Positions 1-12,566 of a stretch of DNA of 64,000 nucleotides are shown here, piece by piece. The stretch's first letter is position 1. Each line of letters begins with the position of its first letter. A program made the position numbers and the translations under genes. Source of the stretch: Haliotis asinina (Eukaryota > Mollusca > Gastropoda > Lepetellida > Haliotidae); the NCBI RefSeq assembly GCF_037392515.1, contig NC_090281.1, forward strand, positions 55,592,753-55,656,752, given 5' to 3'. The notes beneath the pieces were generated by a model. That model was not told the DNA's origin, ran no database searches, and saw nothing but the letters and a program-made list of their open reading frames with translations.

Positions 1-279
1 TTCCACCCACAAGCCTTCTATTACAAAGTCCACACATGCTGACAGCCCCTTCGAACAAAGGTAAGTCGTCACAGAACATTCACCTCTGCAGCTGTATTGG
101 AATGCTCTCTCGGCCGACATCATGCTGTTTTCCTCTTTGATCTCTGGCAAAACAATCCTGACATGTCGAGTCTTCAGTCGTTACCACTACTTACATCCAC
201 CTCTTCTTACTCTCTCAGTATGCTTTCCTTTAGTCCTACTATTAATGGATATCGCATAATAGGAACGTCTTTTGTTTTC

Positions 280-285
280 TTCTTC

Positions 286-328
<43 letters not shown>

Positions 329-612
329 ACAACAACAACATCATCAACATCATCGTCGTCGGCATCGTCATTGTCGTTATCATCGTCGTCGTCTTCATCA
401 TCGCTATTACCATCGTCGTCGTCGTTATCATCGTCGTCGTCGTCGTCGTTGTCATCGTCGCCATCATCATCGTTATTATCGTCATCGTCGTCGTCATAAT
501 CATAGTTATTATCGTCGTCGTCGTTATCATCATCGTTGTCGTCGTCGCCATCATCGTTATTATCATCGTCGTCGTCGTCATCATCATCATCATCGTCGTC
601 ATCATCATCATT
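280..612. repeat. Imperfect trinucleotide microsatellite (CAT/CGT)
   Basis: Over 300 bases of TCATCATCA mixed with TCGTCGTCG and short CAACAA runs. All frames stay open on both strands because the unit is 3 bp, giving poly-Ile/Val/Ser on one strand and poly-Asp/Met/Thr on the other. These readings are not genes. Confidence 0.95.
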
Positions 613-1420
613 TCTTGCAGATCCAAATAAAGAAATGCCGCAGAGAGGGTCCTCTTGATCCTCACAAAGGTTGGTTCGCTTCAGAATCAACTTAGGGCTC
701 CTGCCCAGTTACACACCGCGCAGACAGAGAATGGGCTCCTGCCAGGAGGCCAACCTGATCGACCGAACCATGAACGTTTGGAGAATGTGTAACCCAACAC
801 TGCAACCTTCCTCCTTGCCGAGAGTGTCAGAAGGACGTGCATTGCTGACAACAAACCCGGGTACTGGCACAGTGTCAGTCATCAGATTGGGAAGCGCCAA
901 ACCCATGACACCAAAACAATGAAGTGTCGGTCAGCATGGAACTTGGGGTGCATCTGGCTGAACCCCATTGAACATTGAACCCCCATGTCTTTCTGAATCA
1001 TGTCGATCACAATGGACTCGTTTGCTGACATGATATGCTCCCATCCGATGACCCTAAAGTTCCAGTTTCATGAAACTCTGTCGAAAATACAAGTACAGTG
1101 TTTCTATTTTACGGGTCTACGCTATATATTGGTGATACTGGTCACAAGGAGCTTTAAGTTCCTGTAGCAGATATATTTTCTCGTAGACGTGATCGAGGTG
1201 TTTGCTATTGACATTTGTGAATATATAAAGCGACAATACCATTTTCAAATCTATCAAATAATATCTACTAGAAGTAGGTTCGATTGTGCAATTCGATATT
1301 TTCACTTGTTTGTCCAAAGCCTCGCTACAATGTTTCTACGAAATGACGGCGGTCTGTGAATAACCGAGTCGGGACCAAACAATCCAGTGATCGATATCAT
1401 GAGATACGAGTGACTGAGTA
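613..1420. other. Intergenic, no gene seen
   Basis: Mixed-composition DNA. A plus-strand ORF of 83 codons (671-922) has no recognisable motif, no splice context and no paralogue in the window, so I do not call it. Confidence 0.5.
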
Positions 1421-1558
1421 CGGGTTTACGCCGCTTTTTAACAATATTCCAGCAATGTTACGGCAAACGACACCAGAAATGGGCTTCACACATTGTACCC
1501 ATGTGGAGAGGCTCCGGGGTGACGAGCGAACGCTTTAACCATTAGGCTACCCCACCGC
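1421..1558 (-). repeat. SINE family 2 (tRNA-derived), copy 1
   Basis: Read on the minus strand it starts with a tRNA-like head: TAGCCTAATGG matches an RNA polymerase III A box, followed by TTAAAGCGTTCGCTCGTCAC. It ends with the tail GGAATATTG...AAAAGCGGCGTAAAC. The head GGGGCGGTGGGGTAGCC is shared by the family copies at 15356, 16066, 33780, 34577 and 39612. In better copies the B box reads GGTTnGATTCC. No long ORF, as expected of a SINE. Confidence 0.85.
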
Positions 1559-1917
1559 CCCTCACGAGGTATAATGTCACGTATTTATGAATCATTACAG
1601 TAACGATACCAGGTGTTCGCGAAGAAATGCAAATAGCCTATCCCACCGGAAGCACATAATACGCGCAGATAAAATGTGATAACAATTAACACAATTAACA
1701 ATAATGAACTATATCGATGACAACTACCTCGTCATCGATGTAACACGTTTCTCAACAGTGGGTAAACAGTAAACAGGCATCTTCCAAGAAGACCTGATCG
1801 AGGTGGTATGTGGATAAGCAGGTTGTCTCTCCACTTTTCTCACAGTTGTATTGGAGAAACATTTTCCAAGGGGCAAAGTGAAAGACGACTACAATCACCT
1901 TGGTCATGACCACAAAG

Positions 1918-2103
1918 AGTGAGTGAGTGAGTTTCCAGCTATATGGCGGCGGTCTGTAAATAATCCAGTCTGAACCAGACAATCCAGTGATCAGCAACAC
2001 GAGCATCGATCTGTGCAATTGGGAACCGACGACAAGCATAGTCGCCTTTTATGGCAAGCATGGGTTGCTGAAGGCCTATTCTACCCCGGACTTTCACGGG
2101 TAT
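1918..2103 (-). repeat. SINE family 1, internally deleted copy
   Basis: Carries (GTGA)n, the block ATGGCGGCGGTCTGTAAATAAT, the dyad-like AGCATCGATCTG and the end TTCTACCCCGGA..TTCACGGG. The centre between the GGGAACCGA and GACAAGCATAGTCGCC blocks is missing compared with the full copy at 23668-23942. Confidence 0.9.
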
Positions 2104-2178
2104 GACCACAAAAACGTCTCGTCAACGGTTCTGTCATTCTCAGACAACAAGGGTCAGGTAAAATATATCAAGGGAAGG

Positions 2179-2418
2179 TGTGAGTGAGTTTAACTTTACG
2201 CCAGACTCAACAACACTCAGGCTGTATGGAGGTGGTCTGCAAATAATCGAGTCTGGGCCAGACAATCAAGTGATCAAGAGCATGAGCATTGATCTACCCA
2301 ACTGGGAACCGTTGCCGTGTCAACCAAGTCAGCGAGACTGGCCACCCGATCCCTTTAGTCACCTCTGTCGACCGGGATGGGCTACTGGAAACCAATTCCT
2401 ACCCAGATCTTCACGGGT
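2179..2418 (-). repeat. SINE family 1, full-length diverged copy
   Basis: Begins GTGAGTGAGTTTAACTTTACGCC and runs to ATCTTCACGGG. It sits 75 bp from the previous copy in the same orientation. Confidence 0.88.
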
Positions 2419-2455
2419 TTTAGTCCATGGAAATCTAGTGCGGGAGTGAGTGGGT

Positions 2456-2616
2456 GAATATTTCTTGCGTCACTTTTAGCAATATTCCAGGAATAACACG
2501 GCAAGGGACGGAAATTCGGTTCACCTATCCCATTCATTTACACATGTGGGAAATGGAACACGAGCCTTCGGCGTGACAAGCAACCACTTTCACCACATAG
2601 CTAACCGACCGCCCCA
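2456..2616 (-). repeat. SINE family 2, diverged copy
   Basis: TTTTAGCAATATTCCAG at the tail end, CACATGTGGGAAAT in the middle, and the degenerate tRNA-like head (CTAACCGACCGCCCC) at the right. Confidence 0.8.
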
Positions 2617-5040
2617 TAACTATACGGCGACGTAATTAATAATATTTGAGAAGGGTTGAAATAATTCTTTGAAGTCATTTCTTCCGTACGGGTCTTGTAC
2701 ACGGGTCTTGTCTTATGCAGGTCAGGCGTTTGCACTATTTCATTCCGCAATAATGTGTTTGGTTATATTAAAACACTATTGTTAAAAGCGCATAAAACTA
2801 TATTTCATCACAAATGTACCCACCAAATGTAACAGATAGACTAAACGAGGATTAGGTGGCTGCAGTGCGTTGTCTGAACACCCTGCCATAGGTCACAAAA
2901 TCGTGGTTGGAATCAGCTTGCGAACTACCCTCTGGCCAGATAGCCCGTGGCTAGTAAAAATTCCTCTGGGCCAGAAAATCTCCACGGTCACTGGCCCGAC
3001 TGGCTGCTGAATTATTGACAGGTCATTTTGTAAATATATCACTTTCTGAAATAAGATGTTCATCAAGTTCGCAGCTTAAACACGAAACCCTTGTCTACAT
3101 TCAAATTTCCAGCTAGTGAATTATTTTGTGGACTGGTAACTTTCAGGCATATACAGCGCGACTGGCTAGCACAATTTGCAACATATTTCGTACACTGGTT
3201 GAAATGCTTCTTGTTGTGTTAACCATTTCATTACCGCCACACATTCAGGGTTACATGTTTAAAGGGTTGTCTTACAGGAAACCATATACCCATAAACAAG
3301 AGAAGGGGGTGAATGTGCCTCATTTCACAAAGGTACTGCTCAGTTTGATGCGCACATACCTGCACCATTGTCGCCGGATCCTACAGCTGGTGCCGTATGG
3401 TCGGAAACGTGAGTGGTAAATGTATCTCGTCAAAACATTGATCACATACACTGATGTTTATAGCTGGTATTATTCATCAATCGTGTAATGAATTAACATG
3501 TTTTGCATCCATGGAGGTACAAGCCTTGAAACATTTGTGCCAACTGTAAATCGCTCATATGTGACTGCCAAGTTGCGTCTGGTCCAGACTCGATTACTTA
3601 CAGGTGGAATATAGCTGAGTGCGACGTAAAACTAAATTTGCTCCCTCAAATATGACTGCTTGCTGAATTATTGCGACAGAAGAGTGTAGACAGTGATTCG
3701 CAATGAGTGGAATCATTCACAGTAATAATGCATCATAAACAGCAGAAGTAGTGTACTGATTCTGCTAACAGGCTTGCCTTTTATGGACAGCATTGTGGCA
3801 GTCTATTTACGATCAGCAGTATTCATCACACCAATATCTATTGGATGGAATCCTATTGTCTAACTATGCTGTCCTTAAAAAGCATGTTTATCAGTACCAG
3901 TCTTTTAAAACAGGACAAGGTGGAATCAATGGGCTTGAGCGAACCAAATTCTGGGAATGATTATTTCATTTCCATCGAGTTGTTCTACCATAAACCCAAT
4001 ACTCGTGATAAATATATTGCGTACCACGTCAGATGAAAACAACTGAGTAAACCTAGTGAAATAAGTATGCTCTGTTTCCTTGGCAACGTGAGATAAACAT
4101 GTTTCATATGGGGACTCACTCAAAGGACAGTTACGGTGTTGTTTACTGAGGTACAGCCCGAATGTTTCCTGTAAACTAATGAAAAACGTATTTAGCGAGC
4201 GTGTTTGGTGTTTTTATATACCAGCGCAAAGGGTATGGGTACGCACAGTTGTGTTCCTCAAAATCACGTTTAAGAAATGTAGTGACTATTTCTCTAAAAT
4301 TGAAGAGCACATGCATGAACATTCACATGTCTTTTTTTTCCTATGATGCTTTATTGAAAAGACATAAAAGAAAACAATTCTTTACAACTAGCCTCATCCA
4401 TTCTTGTTTTTATCAAGTTGTTCTTTTATTGGATTTTGAAAACACTTGAATGCCATATTTTGGCCAAAATGTACATCTAATGCATGACAAATAGACAATC
4501 AAAATTTGCCGACAAGAGACCAATGAATATCGTTCAATGTGTAATTGATTGTGTGTTAATATATATAAACTATTTAAGAAGTTACTAGACATTTTAGAAA
4601 ATGCATGCTAGAGTAATGTTCCTACATTGCCATGAAAACATGCTCATTACCATTTTCTATAAGTATTCTGTACTACCTTAATTTACTGAAAGGGTGGATA
4701 CGTTCCGTCAGTGAAAAATAGACTTTGGCTTTGGCGATATCTCCGGTATGGGTTCACATCTCTGAAGAATCGTAAACAACTAGTCTATATGTTCATGTCC
4801 TCGTTGGATCCGAATCCCTCCAATAAATGAAGCATCACTTACGCTGCACTCTGAGTTAGTGAGTTACTATAACGCCACTTTGAAGATTTTAATTTTCATT
4901 TACATATATCCCTGTGGGTATGGTGCTGTCGAACTTAACAACTTGGATTCGAACCCACGATAAAAGGGTCTCTGGTCACTCATAAGCGATGCATTTGGTG
5001 AAGTTTTGATGTATTACAAATATTAGATTGGTACTTGTGT
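2617..5040. other. Intergenic, no gene seen
   Basis: AT-rich sequence. ORFs at 3126-3419, 3845-4036 and 4201-4449 are 63-97 codons long, rich in rare-looking residues, and have no motif or exon context. A short family 1 SINE fragment lies at 3571-3640 on the plus strand (TGGTCCAGACTCGATTACTT through GTAAAACTAAATTTG). Confidence 0.5.
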
Positions 5041-5530
5041 TGTGAATCATGTGAACCACGTGAACCATATGAACCATGTCAATCATATGAACCACGTCAA
5101 TCATATGAACCATGTCAATCATATGAACCATGTCAATCATATGAACCGCGTGAACCATATGAACCATGTCAATCATATGAACCATGTCAACCATATGAAC
5201 CATGTCAATCATATGAACCATGTCAACCATGTCAACCATGTCAATCATATGAACCATGTCAACCATATGAACCATGTCAATCATATGAACCATGTCAACC
5301 ATGTCAATCATATGAAACATGTCAATCATATGAACCATGTCAACCATATGAACCATGTCAACCATGTCAACCATGTCAATCATATGAACCATGTCAATCA
5401 TATGAACCATGTCAATCATATGAACCATGTCAACCATATGAACCATGTCAACCATGTCAACAATGTCAATCATATGAACCATGTCAATCATATGAACCAT
5501 GTCAACCATGTCAACCATGTCAGCCATGTG
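5041..5530. repeat. Minisatellite, 9-bp related units
   Basis: Alternating 9-mers GAACCATGT, CAATCATAT and CAACCATGT, about 54 in a row. The unit length is a multiple of 3, so several frames on both strands stay open for 180-214 codons. The predicted peptides are three-residue repeats with no other content; the array is best read as non-coding. Confidence 0.93.
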
Positions 5531-5980
5531 AACAACAGACAACACAATCAGTACAATGTGTCTGGGAAGGGTTTGAACAGAGTACCATGAAGCCGGAGTA
5601 ATAAGTACACATTCACTCACTCACAAATACACCCATTCGCATAAACCGGTTCGTTTATGCAAACATACTCACTAACTCACTCACTCACAAAAACACTCAC
5701 ACACAAAAAAAAAAAAAACACTCACACAAAGACACTGGTCCTCACACATTGATCTTCCCACACGTGCATGTATATTAGTGCACAAATTCTGTACACAGCA
5801 GTGTTAAACCCCATTCCATCATGGGAAGCAACGCTGCAATGAGATCATGCTGGGAACATCGAGATTGGAAGATATATTTCATCATATGAGCAGACCGACG
5901 TCGGTTTCGGAACCGTGGGGGTATAGACACTAACCCTGTACTCCCTGATTTGTACTTTGTTCATGTACGGCTGATCATTA

Positions 5981-6239
5981 CCTTTTATCTTACCTCACGC
6001 ATAAACATCTTTTTCAGACTGGCCGAGCGTCCTTCTATTATTTTCAATGTCCCCCGCTTCCGGGAATTTAAACAAACATCGAGGCATTTATCTCTCCGAA
6101 CAACTCAAGGTTAATTTTGAACTGTCTGAGGGATGGGTGCCGGATCTTACACTGAGGGGTATCTATTTATTTATTTGTTTGTTTGTTTGTTTGTTTGTTT
6201 GTTTGTTTGTTTATTCATTGTGTGAGGTAAGATAAAAGG
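5981..6239. mobile_element. Short element with perfect 18-bp terminal inverted repeats
   Basis: CCTTTTATCTTACCTCAC at 5981-5998 is the exact inverse of 6222-6239. The right part holds a (TTTG)n run at about 6168-6212. Sequence inside the left half (6055-6130) resembles, in inverted orientation, the sequence just right of the element (6240-6350). It looks like a MITE or an inverted duplication; no transposase is present. Confidence 0.6.
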
Positions 6240-6479
6240 ATTTGTATTCGTGCTTTCAACAATTCCAAATTTACATTGAGGTGTTCGATAAATACGTTGT
6301 TCACTAGACCCTCGAGATTGATGGTCCCTCGATGTTCGTTAAAGTACCCAGAGTCCTTTATTATGAACAACTTATCATGGACTAACAAGATACCCCATGT
6401 AGAAGTGACTGGATGTCTGATCAGGCAAAACATAAGCCTTGCTTCCAAGAGGGACCAGCAGGATGCCATGTTGTAGATT

Positions 6480-6481
6480 GA

Positions 6482-6538
<57 letters not shown>
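6480..6538. repeat. (TAG)n microsatellite
   Basis: About 19 TAG units in a row, perfect. Confidence 0.97.
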
Positions 6539-6909
6539 AGAAGATGGAGTTATATAGTCAAAAGAAATTTTAAAAAGTAAGCAAAAACAGCAATAAAGGG
6601 TGTCTGTTAATATTTCGATAAGCCTTAAAGTTTTATCAATACATGAAAATATAAAAAGGTTTATCATTTTTTCAATTTTTTGTCGTGGTGTTATAAAAAA
6701 TATCTCACCATTACAAATGAATAAATGAACAGTTCAGTATGGTCTTTCTTCTTTGTAAATTTGGTAAATAGATGTTCCCGAACCAAAGCAACATTAGATG
6801 AACACGCTCGCCAACACAACAGCAGTCCAAACTGTTGTTTCTGCTTACTGTTTACTGTTTACTTTACTTCTGTCCACAAAACCGCGACCAATTCAGTACT
6901 TTGTATGAC

Positions 6910-7038
6910 CACTAATGAGATTGTTCAAAGGCATTTTACAAGTTGGTGTGGTAATACAAGACAAATCTTATGGATAACAATTTCTTGAAAACTAGACCAA
7001 GAAGTTGTTATCCATAATATTTGTCTTGTCTCACTAAT
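6910..7038. mobile_element. Hairpin element family, copy 1
   Basis: A leader (TTGTTCAAAGGCATTTTACAAGTTGG) is followed by two inverted arms of about 31 bp, 6952-6983 and 7001-7031, each holding TTATGGATAACAA or its inverse, with a loop of about 20 bp. CACTAAT stands on both sides (6910-6916 and 7032-7038), a possible target duplication. The leader matches those of copies 2 and 3. Confidence 0.65.
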
Positions 7039-7690
7039 AATTGGCAGCAATTACTGCTCAGCGCCATCTCGGTACAGACTGGATAAGGTCACTCTTGTGG
7101 AATTGTTCCCCACTCTTCCTTCAAAGCAGTGGCCAGTCCTGCAAGTGTCCGAGGCGTTTGGGACAACTGACAAGGTAGCGGACCGTAACGCGCGCTGTAT
7201 GTGAAATAGCGATGTCCTGCTTGAAGGGCTGCCTCTGTCGTTTCAAAACCGGAAGCATGTGAGTCAAATTCCCCTAAACCACCACCAAATCAGATCGTTG
7301 TGTGCTGGAAATCGCACCCTACACCATGTCAACCCTCAAATCTATCGACCCGAAGAATGCAGTTAGAGGCAGAACGTTCATTTCATCGACTGCAAACACG
7401 TTGTCTTCATCGGTGAAGAAGAAATCGTGATTCATCACTGAACCACACCCGCCTCAAGTTTGTGAGGTTTCAGTTGATGTACCTACGTCATGACCCCAAG
7501 CAGGAGCAACAACTGGTCTTCTTGGTCGAATCTCCACCTCACGCAATCGATTCCTGCACCTCCATCCCTTTGACCTGAAAGTTTGTTAAATCTGGGCGGT
7601 TCCATACGGTTGTGGTGAACTTAAGTGAATATTCATGCTTTCTGTGCACTTAAGACCATTGTGCATATAAGGACACAACATACGGTCTCA
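7039..7690 (-). mobile_element. Tc1-like transposon remnant
   Basis: The minus strand reads RVWFSDESRFLLHR, the first catalytic block of Tc1/mariner transposases, at about 7420-7460. Nearer 7070-7160 it reads TLAGLATALKEEWGTIPQE, a typical segment close to the C terminus. The middle of the gene (second Asp and Glu of the triad) is missing and several stops interrupt it, so this is a dead deletion derivative. Confidence 0.75.
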
Positions 7691-8450
7691 GGGCAGAATA
7701 AACTGGCGCACGCTCCTTTTCGTAAAACCTTTATCCGCCCCTGTAACTAATCTCCGCGAGATCAACGTACTACTAAATACCAGAACACATTCCCAGTCAA
7801 CCATTCCCAGAGACCGTGAGCTTATATATATCTAATACAAGTCAGGGCTGATAATCTGAAGCCTGAACGACCTGACACATTGACACAAATATGACCATCT
7901 GACCCGTGCCATGTTCTCACGCACTGCAGAGGTTATCACGCTGACAGTAATTCTGTGGCTCACACACTTCTCAGTATTTATTTCATGTCATACAGGAGAT
8001 ATTTGTCACCTCCTGGACTGTTACTTCCTACTAAGGGGGTGCCAAAGGGCATTTTCCCAATAATCTAACTGTATTATTAGCACATGGCGGACATTTATTG
8101 AAACTTTCTTACTGTCGCAGTTAGTAGGGTGGACATGTAATCATTGAGTTGTAAATAATATCTTGGCAAATTTCATTCATATTTTGCTTCTGCCAACGCA
8201 CTGGCACTTCTAATTGAAGAGAGCGAATAGAGTGTTGTTAAACAACTCTGAAAGGGGACGCTTTCATGATTTTAGTTTCAAGAGTAAAATAAGGGGCCAT
8301 CCACTTAACAGTGTGGCTGGGGTCTGGGGTTGTTAGGATAAAATGAACTGTCTTGGAGTTTATTTTAGCGCTTAGGTTTCTTCTTCGGAGGCGGTGTAAT
8401 GGTCAGCACGCATAGCTGCAGACAAGACATATGATTGGCCAATCATCGTA
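7691..8450. other. Intergenic, no gene seen
   Basis: No ORF with motif content. It leads up to the promoter of gene A. Confidence 0.45.
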
Positions 8451-8512
8451 AGGGACTTATGATGTCATTCTTTTCATTCTGTAAGAATATATTTAAATCT
8501 GACACTACAAAG

Positions 8513-8518
8513 TATAGA
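8513..8518 (+). promoter_or_regulatory. Probable TATA element of gene A
   Basis: TATAGA lies 87 bp upstream of the chosen start codon. The surrounding sequence (TCTGACACTAC..TATAGATCG) is conserved at the same place before gene B, where it reads TATATAG. Confidence 0.5.
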
Positions 8519-9705
8519 TCGTTTCTCACATTTACGTTCACGTCAGGTTTGTTTAAAGCAATCAACACTTGGTAACCTATGAGGATTAACACTATCACAA
8601 TGGTATACAGTATTGTTTTCGCCGGTGTGCTGTTGCTTGTAAGTATCCACACTAATGTAGCGTCTATCTCCCCACTTATCAAAATACTCACTACTTAGCA
8701 CTCGAATTTACTCACACGTTGCTATTAGAGACATCACAACAATAACTACGGACCTAAACTGACGCACAAAAGAAACTACTCTCCTAGTATTTGGGGATAA
8801 ATTTCCATGTACAAAATATTTGTGACACTATCAAAGCACGTTACAAAATACTTTGTTTTATAAACCTATCCTCCCCAAACAGGTGTGTAGTTCCTTTGTA
8901 TACGTCAGTTTAGAATATTACAGTTTAGTAGACGTTCGGACCCGACCGTTTCTTTAATGTCAAGGTTGATGTATACTGGTTTTAATTGTGGCTAATGCCA
9001 CTTTTAGCTTTAGTCGTTATGGTTGTAGTAAAATCATGTGAGTCAAGTGTACCAACAATGGCGTGAGGTCATTACAATAGTTTAAAATTTGAGGTTGCTA
9101 ATCTTCGTGTCCCCAGCATGGTTGTTGCTGGAATGCTGCTGGTATGTTGCTGGTATGTTGCTGCAAGTGGCTAAATGGGTTTTCAACCTTACTGTCAATG
9201 CCTGTTCACTACGAAGCATACCGTTGGTGACTCAACGCTGCTGAGGGCGTCACTGTGAGCATCAAGTTGCACAGAGGCAGATTGCGCAGATTGTCATTCT
9301 TCTTCTCGGTCTTTGAGTTCTTGGACTATCAGATGTCTAGCCAGGATGACTGGCGCGTCTCATTACTCCGATGGTCTGACAAGCGTCCTGGCAATATGGC
9401 TGCCCGTTTTTCATTTCACAACATAATTTCAGTTTGCTTTGTGTCATAGTTCTTGAATTACATTTCTTTCAATTCCGTCCAATACTTTCAACAATACCAA
9501 TGCTGCACATGAACCAGATCTAGACCTCCTTGACATTCACATATCTTACAACTGACTTGGGCTCCTTTTCAATTGAAACAGAGTTGTTTTTATTAAAACT
9601 GTATATCCTCAGACCAAGTGTTCGAGTCCTTGCATTTGTGCGATGAGCAATGTTTCAGACTTTGCGTCTGCATCCTTTTGTGTTAATGGTTTATTTTACT
9701 AGTGG

Positions 9706-9836
9706 AGGTAGGTAGTCATGTGGTTAAAACGTCCTCTTGTCACACGAAAGGTCCCGTTCGAGCCCGCATGGATACAATGTGAGAAGTCCATTTCCGGTGT
9801 CATTCGCTATGATATTGCTGGAATATTGATAAACGG
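9706..9836 (+). repeat. SINE family 2, copy in intron 1 of gene A
   Basis: GTCATGTGGTTAAAACGTCC (A-box region), GTCCCGTTCGAGCCCGC (B-box region) and the tail GATATTGCTGGAATATTGATAAACGGCG in order on the plus strand. Confidence 0.85.
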
Positions 9837-10354
9837 CGTTCTTTCATTCATTCTCTCATTTATTTATTTGGATATACTCAGTGTCCACCCATTTTAATTA
9901 TTACCTCTGTAAAACACTTAATGCTGATTGTTATATTTAATATTTTCATTCTCACCCCTGTGAAAACACTTACTGTGCTGATTATTACACTTAAATGTTT
10001 TTATTCTTACCTCTGTGAAACACCTAATATGCTGATTGTTACACTAAATGTTTTGATTGTTACCCATGTGAAACACTAAATATGCGGATTTTGAATTTCA
10101 ATGTTTCATGGGAAACGTAAATGAACATAGTATCCTTTACATTCAGGTTTCCGGCCACACAACACCGGATCTGAATCCGGCAACGAATGATACAGGTAAG
10201 TTTACGTCAATCCACCTGTGCAGCAGTGGCAGCCCGTGGCCCGGCAAACCGCCTTTGTCTTCATTATGATTTTTTTTTCTCATAAAAATGACTACTTTTA
10301 AGTAGAAACGAACGTAACAATATCATTTGAAACATTTTATCAAGTGATCTATAT

Positions 10355-10912
10355 TGCCGTGATAAATGATACAGGAAACTCTCTTTATAACCAGCAAAAT
10401 ATAACACTGAGAAAACTGAATTTTTCAATATTTTCGTATTAAGCAAATACAAAAGCAAGATACAAAAGATTCACAATTGAGGTTTCATGTACACTACAAC
10501 TGAGTCAAATCTAAAGTATTGGTCACAAATATAATGTCAACTCACCGAGGTCTTGGTGTGAGTGTGAGAAACAGTTTTACTGAATGCAACACATCGAGCG
10601 GTCAGACAGCGGTTGTGTAGGTCAAGTGTTGATGTTACTCAAGTTAATCTCTCTGTGTGCCCCGGTGTCAACACGTCAAAACGCCTTTATATACAAAGTC
10701 ACCGATTCTTGAATTTTCGAGAACATCGCCAGTAATGTAGAATTCTCCAGTAGTCTCCCGGAAGTAAACAATTAATCAAGGGAGGCAACTCTGGAGCACT
10801 TCCTTAAATCCTGACCCATGATAATTATCACTCAAAGCACTAAACGTTGTGGCCCAATAATAATTACTACTTAAATAATAATACAATTTACAGAAAATAG
10901 ACTCAAGTAACA
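10355..10912 (-). mobile_element. Solitary LTR-like copy (fossil)
   Basis: A unit of about 560 bp that starts TGTTAC and ends CACGGCA on the minus strand. It aligns over its whole length with 28699-29327. It has a TATATAAAG promoter-like motif in the middle. No internal retroelement genes lie beside it and I see no clear target duplication, so family and exact ends are uncertain. The two copies differ at many sites, which suggests old insertions. Confidence 0.5.
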
Positions 10913-11583
10913 ATCGTAATGTGACTTCCTCAGCTAATGCAGGTGAACACAAGAAAATATTCCAGCTAAATAAACGTTGCTGTAAATGGTGGAATGTGGG
11001 TCAACCGTGATCGACCGTGATCGATACCATGAGCAACTATCAGTGAGATGGAAATATCGTGACACACGATCAGTCAAAGCACGAATGCCGCCCAATTCCA
11101 AAACTTAGTCAACACCAGAAACATTTACAACAATTTTTCATGCAATATATAAATTAATGATGTGTCTAGTTTATTAAGTTATGATAGCGATCTTTATCAG
11201 CAATATTACGACCAAAATGAGAAGTAGCATTCGTCCCTTATGCTTGCACATCAGAACATTCAGAATTCAAGCGATGTTTCAAAAGATTACTTAAATATAT
11301 TATACCTTGCGTAAGCAACCATGATTGTTCCATGTTTCTAGCCAATTAAATGAAAAGGAACTCAAGGAGGACATTTATCACTGCACCGTGTTGAGTCCAC
11401 TGACAGATAAAGATTGTCTGGGGATGATAGAATATTGTGTGCATTGGTATTTACTAAATTCCGATATATTTATGTTCGACATTTCATAAACAAAACAATA
11501 TCGATTTTTTTTACTTTATTTCAGTGCCATTATTTTCTTTTGAAACATGTAAATGTGTTTCAAACAAAAATTATTTCCAGGTG

Positions 11584-11584
<1 letters not shown>

Positions 11585-11640
<56 letters not shown>
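11585..11640. repeat. (CA)n microsatellite
   Basis: Perfect CA dinucleotide run of 28 units inside intron 2 of gene A. Confidence 0.97.
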
Positions 11641-11642
<2 letters not shown>

Positions 11643-12318
11643 TAAATATTACCTTAAACTGGAGAATATGTGGAGAGTCCTTTCATGATGCAGTTTACGT
11701 TGTGACTATCAGTTGTCTGTAGGTGCATATAACGTTACTGTCATCACCAGTGGAATTTAAAATGAATAAGCTCCAAAAGACATGAAGGATCCCACGAACG
11801 TCAGACTAAATATATCCAATCCAGTAAAATGTGAGCACTGTGTTTAAGGTTAAAGCTGATTAATTTTGTTCTGAAATTTGTTGTTATTTATGATTGCAAT
11901 GCCTAAAGTTTTGTACATACGAGCTATGCTAGCAATGATATGTTTCACACTATTCTATACCCGAGTTATTTTTAGGAATTTAATTTAGTCCAAATGCTAA
12001 TTCTGTTTGATTGGTCGTGTATTCGCCAAAAAAAAAAAATTCATGGATAGGCGAAGGAAAGAGGCGAGTGGTGACGAAAGACTCAACACAGCAATTAGTT
12101 ATGAAGAGGAATGAGCTGGTTTTAGCAGCCAGGTCGATCGGATCTTGCAAGAAAATACCAGTGTAACCTGAAATTGCTGTGACGTCTTCTTTACGGCTTG
12201 TGATATACATGAAAATGAAGTAAACGCCAAGTTCAGATGTTCTGGGATTGTAACCGTTGATCTACCACGAGCTGTGAAATACTGTTGTCGTGACTTTATA
12301 AAAGCTTGGAGATTCTGA

Positions 12319-12500
12319 ACTGTAACGTGTATAACTTGCTTGAGAGGCATATTTTAGAAGTTGGAAGTAAATAGGATAACTGTATATGGATGACAACTTC
12401 TTTAAGTTTGAAAACGATACAAGAACCTGTATCGAAACGTCGTGTTCCAGTATTAAAGAAGTTGTCATCCATATACAGTTATCCTACTGTAACGTGTATA
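12319..12500. mobile_element. Hairpin element family, copy 2, with 15-bp direct repeats
   Basis: ACTGTAACGTGTATA stands at both ends (12319-12333 and 12486-12500), a likely target duplication. Inside come the family leader (GCTTGAGAGGCATATTTTAG) and perfect 33-bp inverted arms (12372-12404 and 12454-12486). The loop holds a small stem GATAC/GTATC followed by GAAACGTCGTG, which resembles stem II and the 3' core of a hammerhead ribozyme. The 5' core (TTGAAAA, expected CTGANGA) is decayed. Confidence 0.7.
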
Positions 12501-12566
12501 GATTCAGCAACAGTGATGTTTTCTTACATGAGGATCTTCAAAAGCTTAGTTTCACATTTAAACTAC

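Noticed and set aside
97-690. Long poly-Ile/Val, poly-Ser, poly-Asp and poly-Thr/Met readings
   Set aside because: They are frames of one trinucleotide microsatellite, open on both strands because the unit is 3 bp.
5041-5530. CRISPR-like array
   Set aside because: Units are contiguous without spacers, in animal DNA.
4976-5620. ORFs of 182-214 codons on both strands
   Set aside because: Products of a 9-bp minisatellite; no non-repeat coding sequence, signal or splice context.
11511-11576. Extra exon of gene A after TTTATTTCAG at 11523
   Set aside because: It could be read with a GT donor at 11581, but the phase does not join exon 3, and the site is the displaced intron end shared with gene B.
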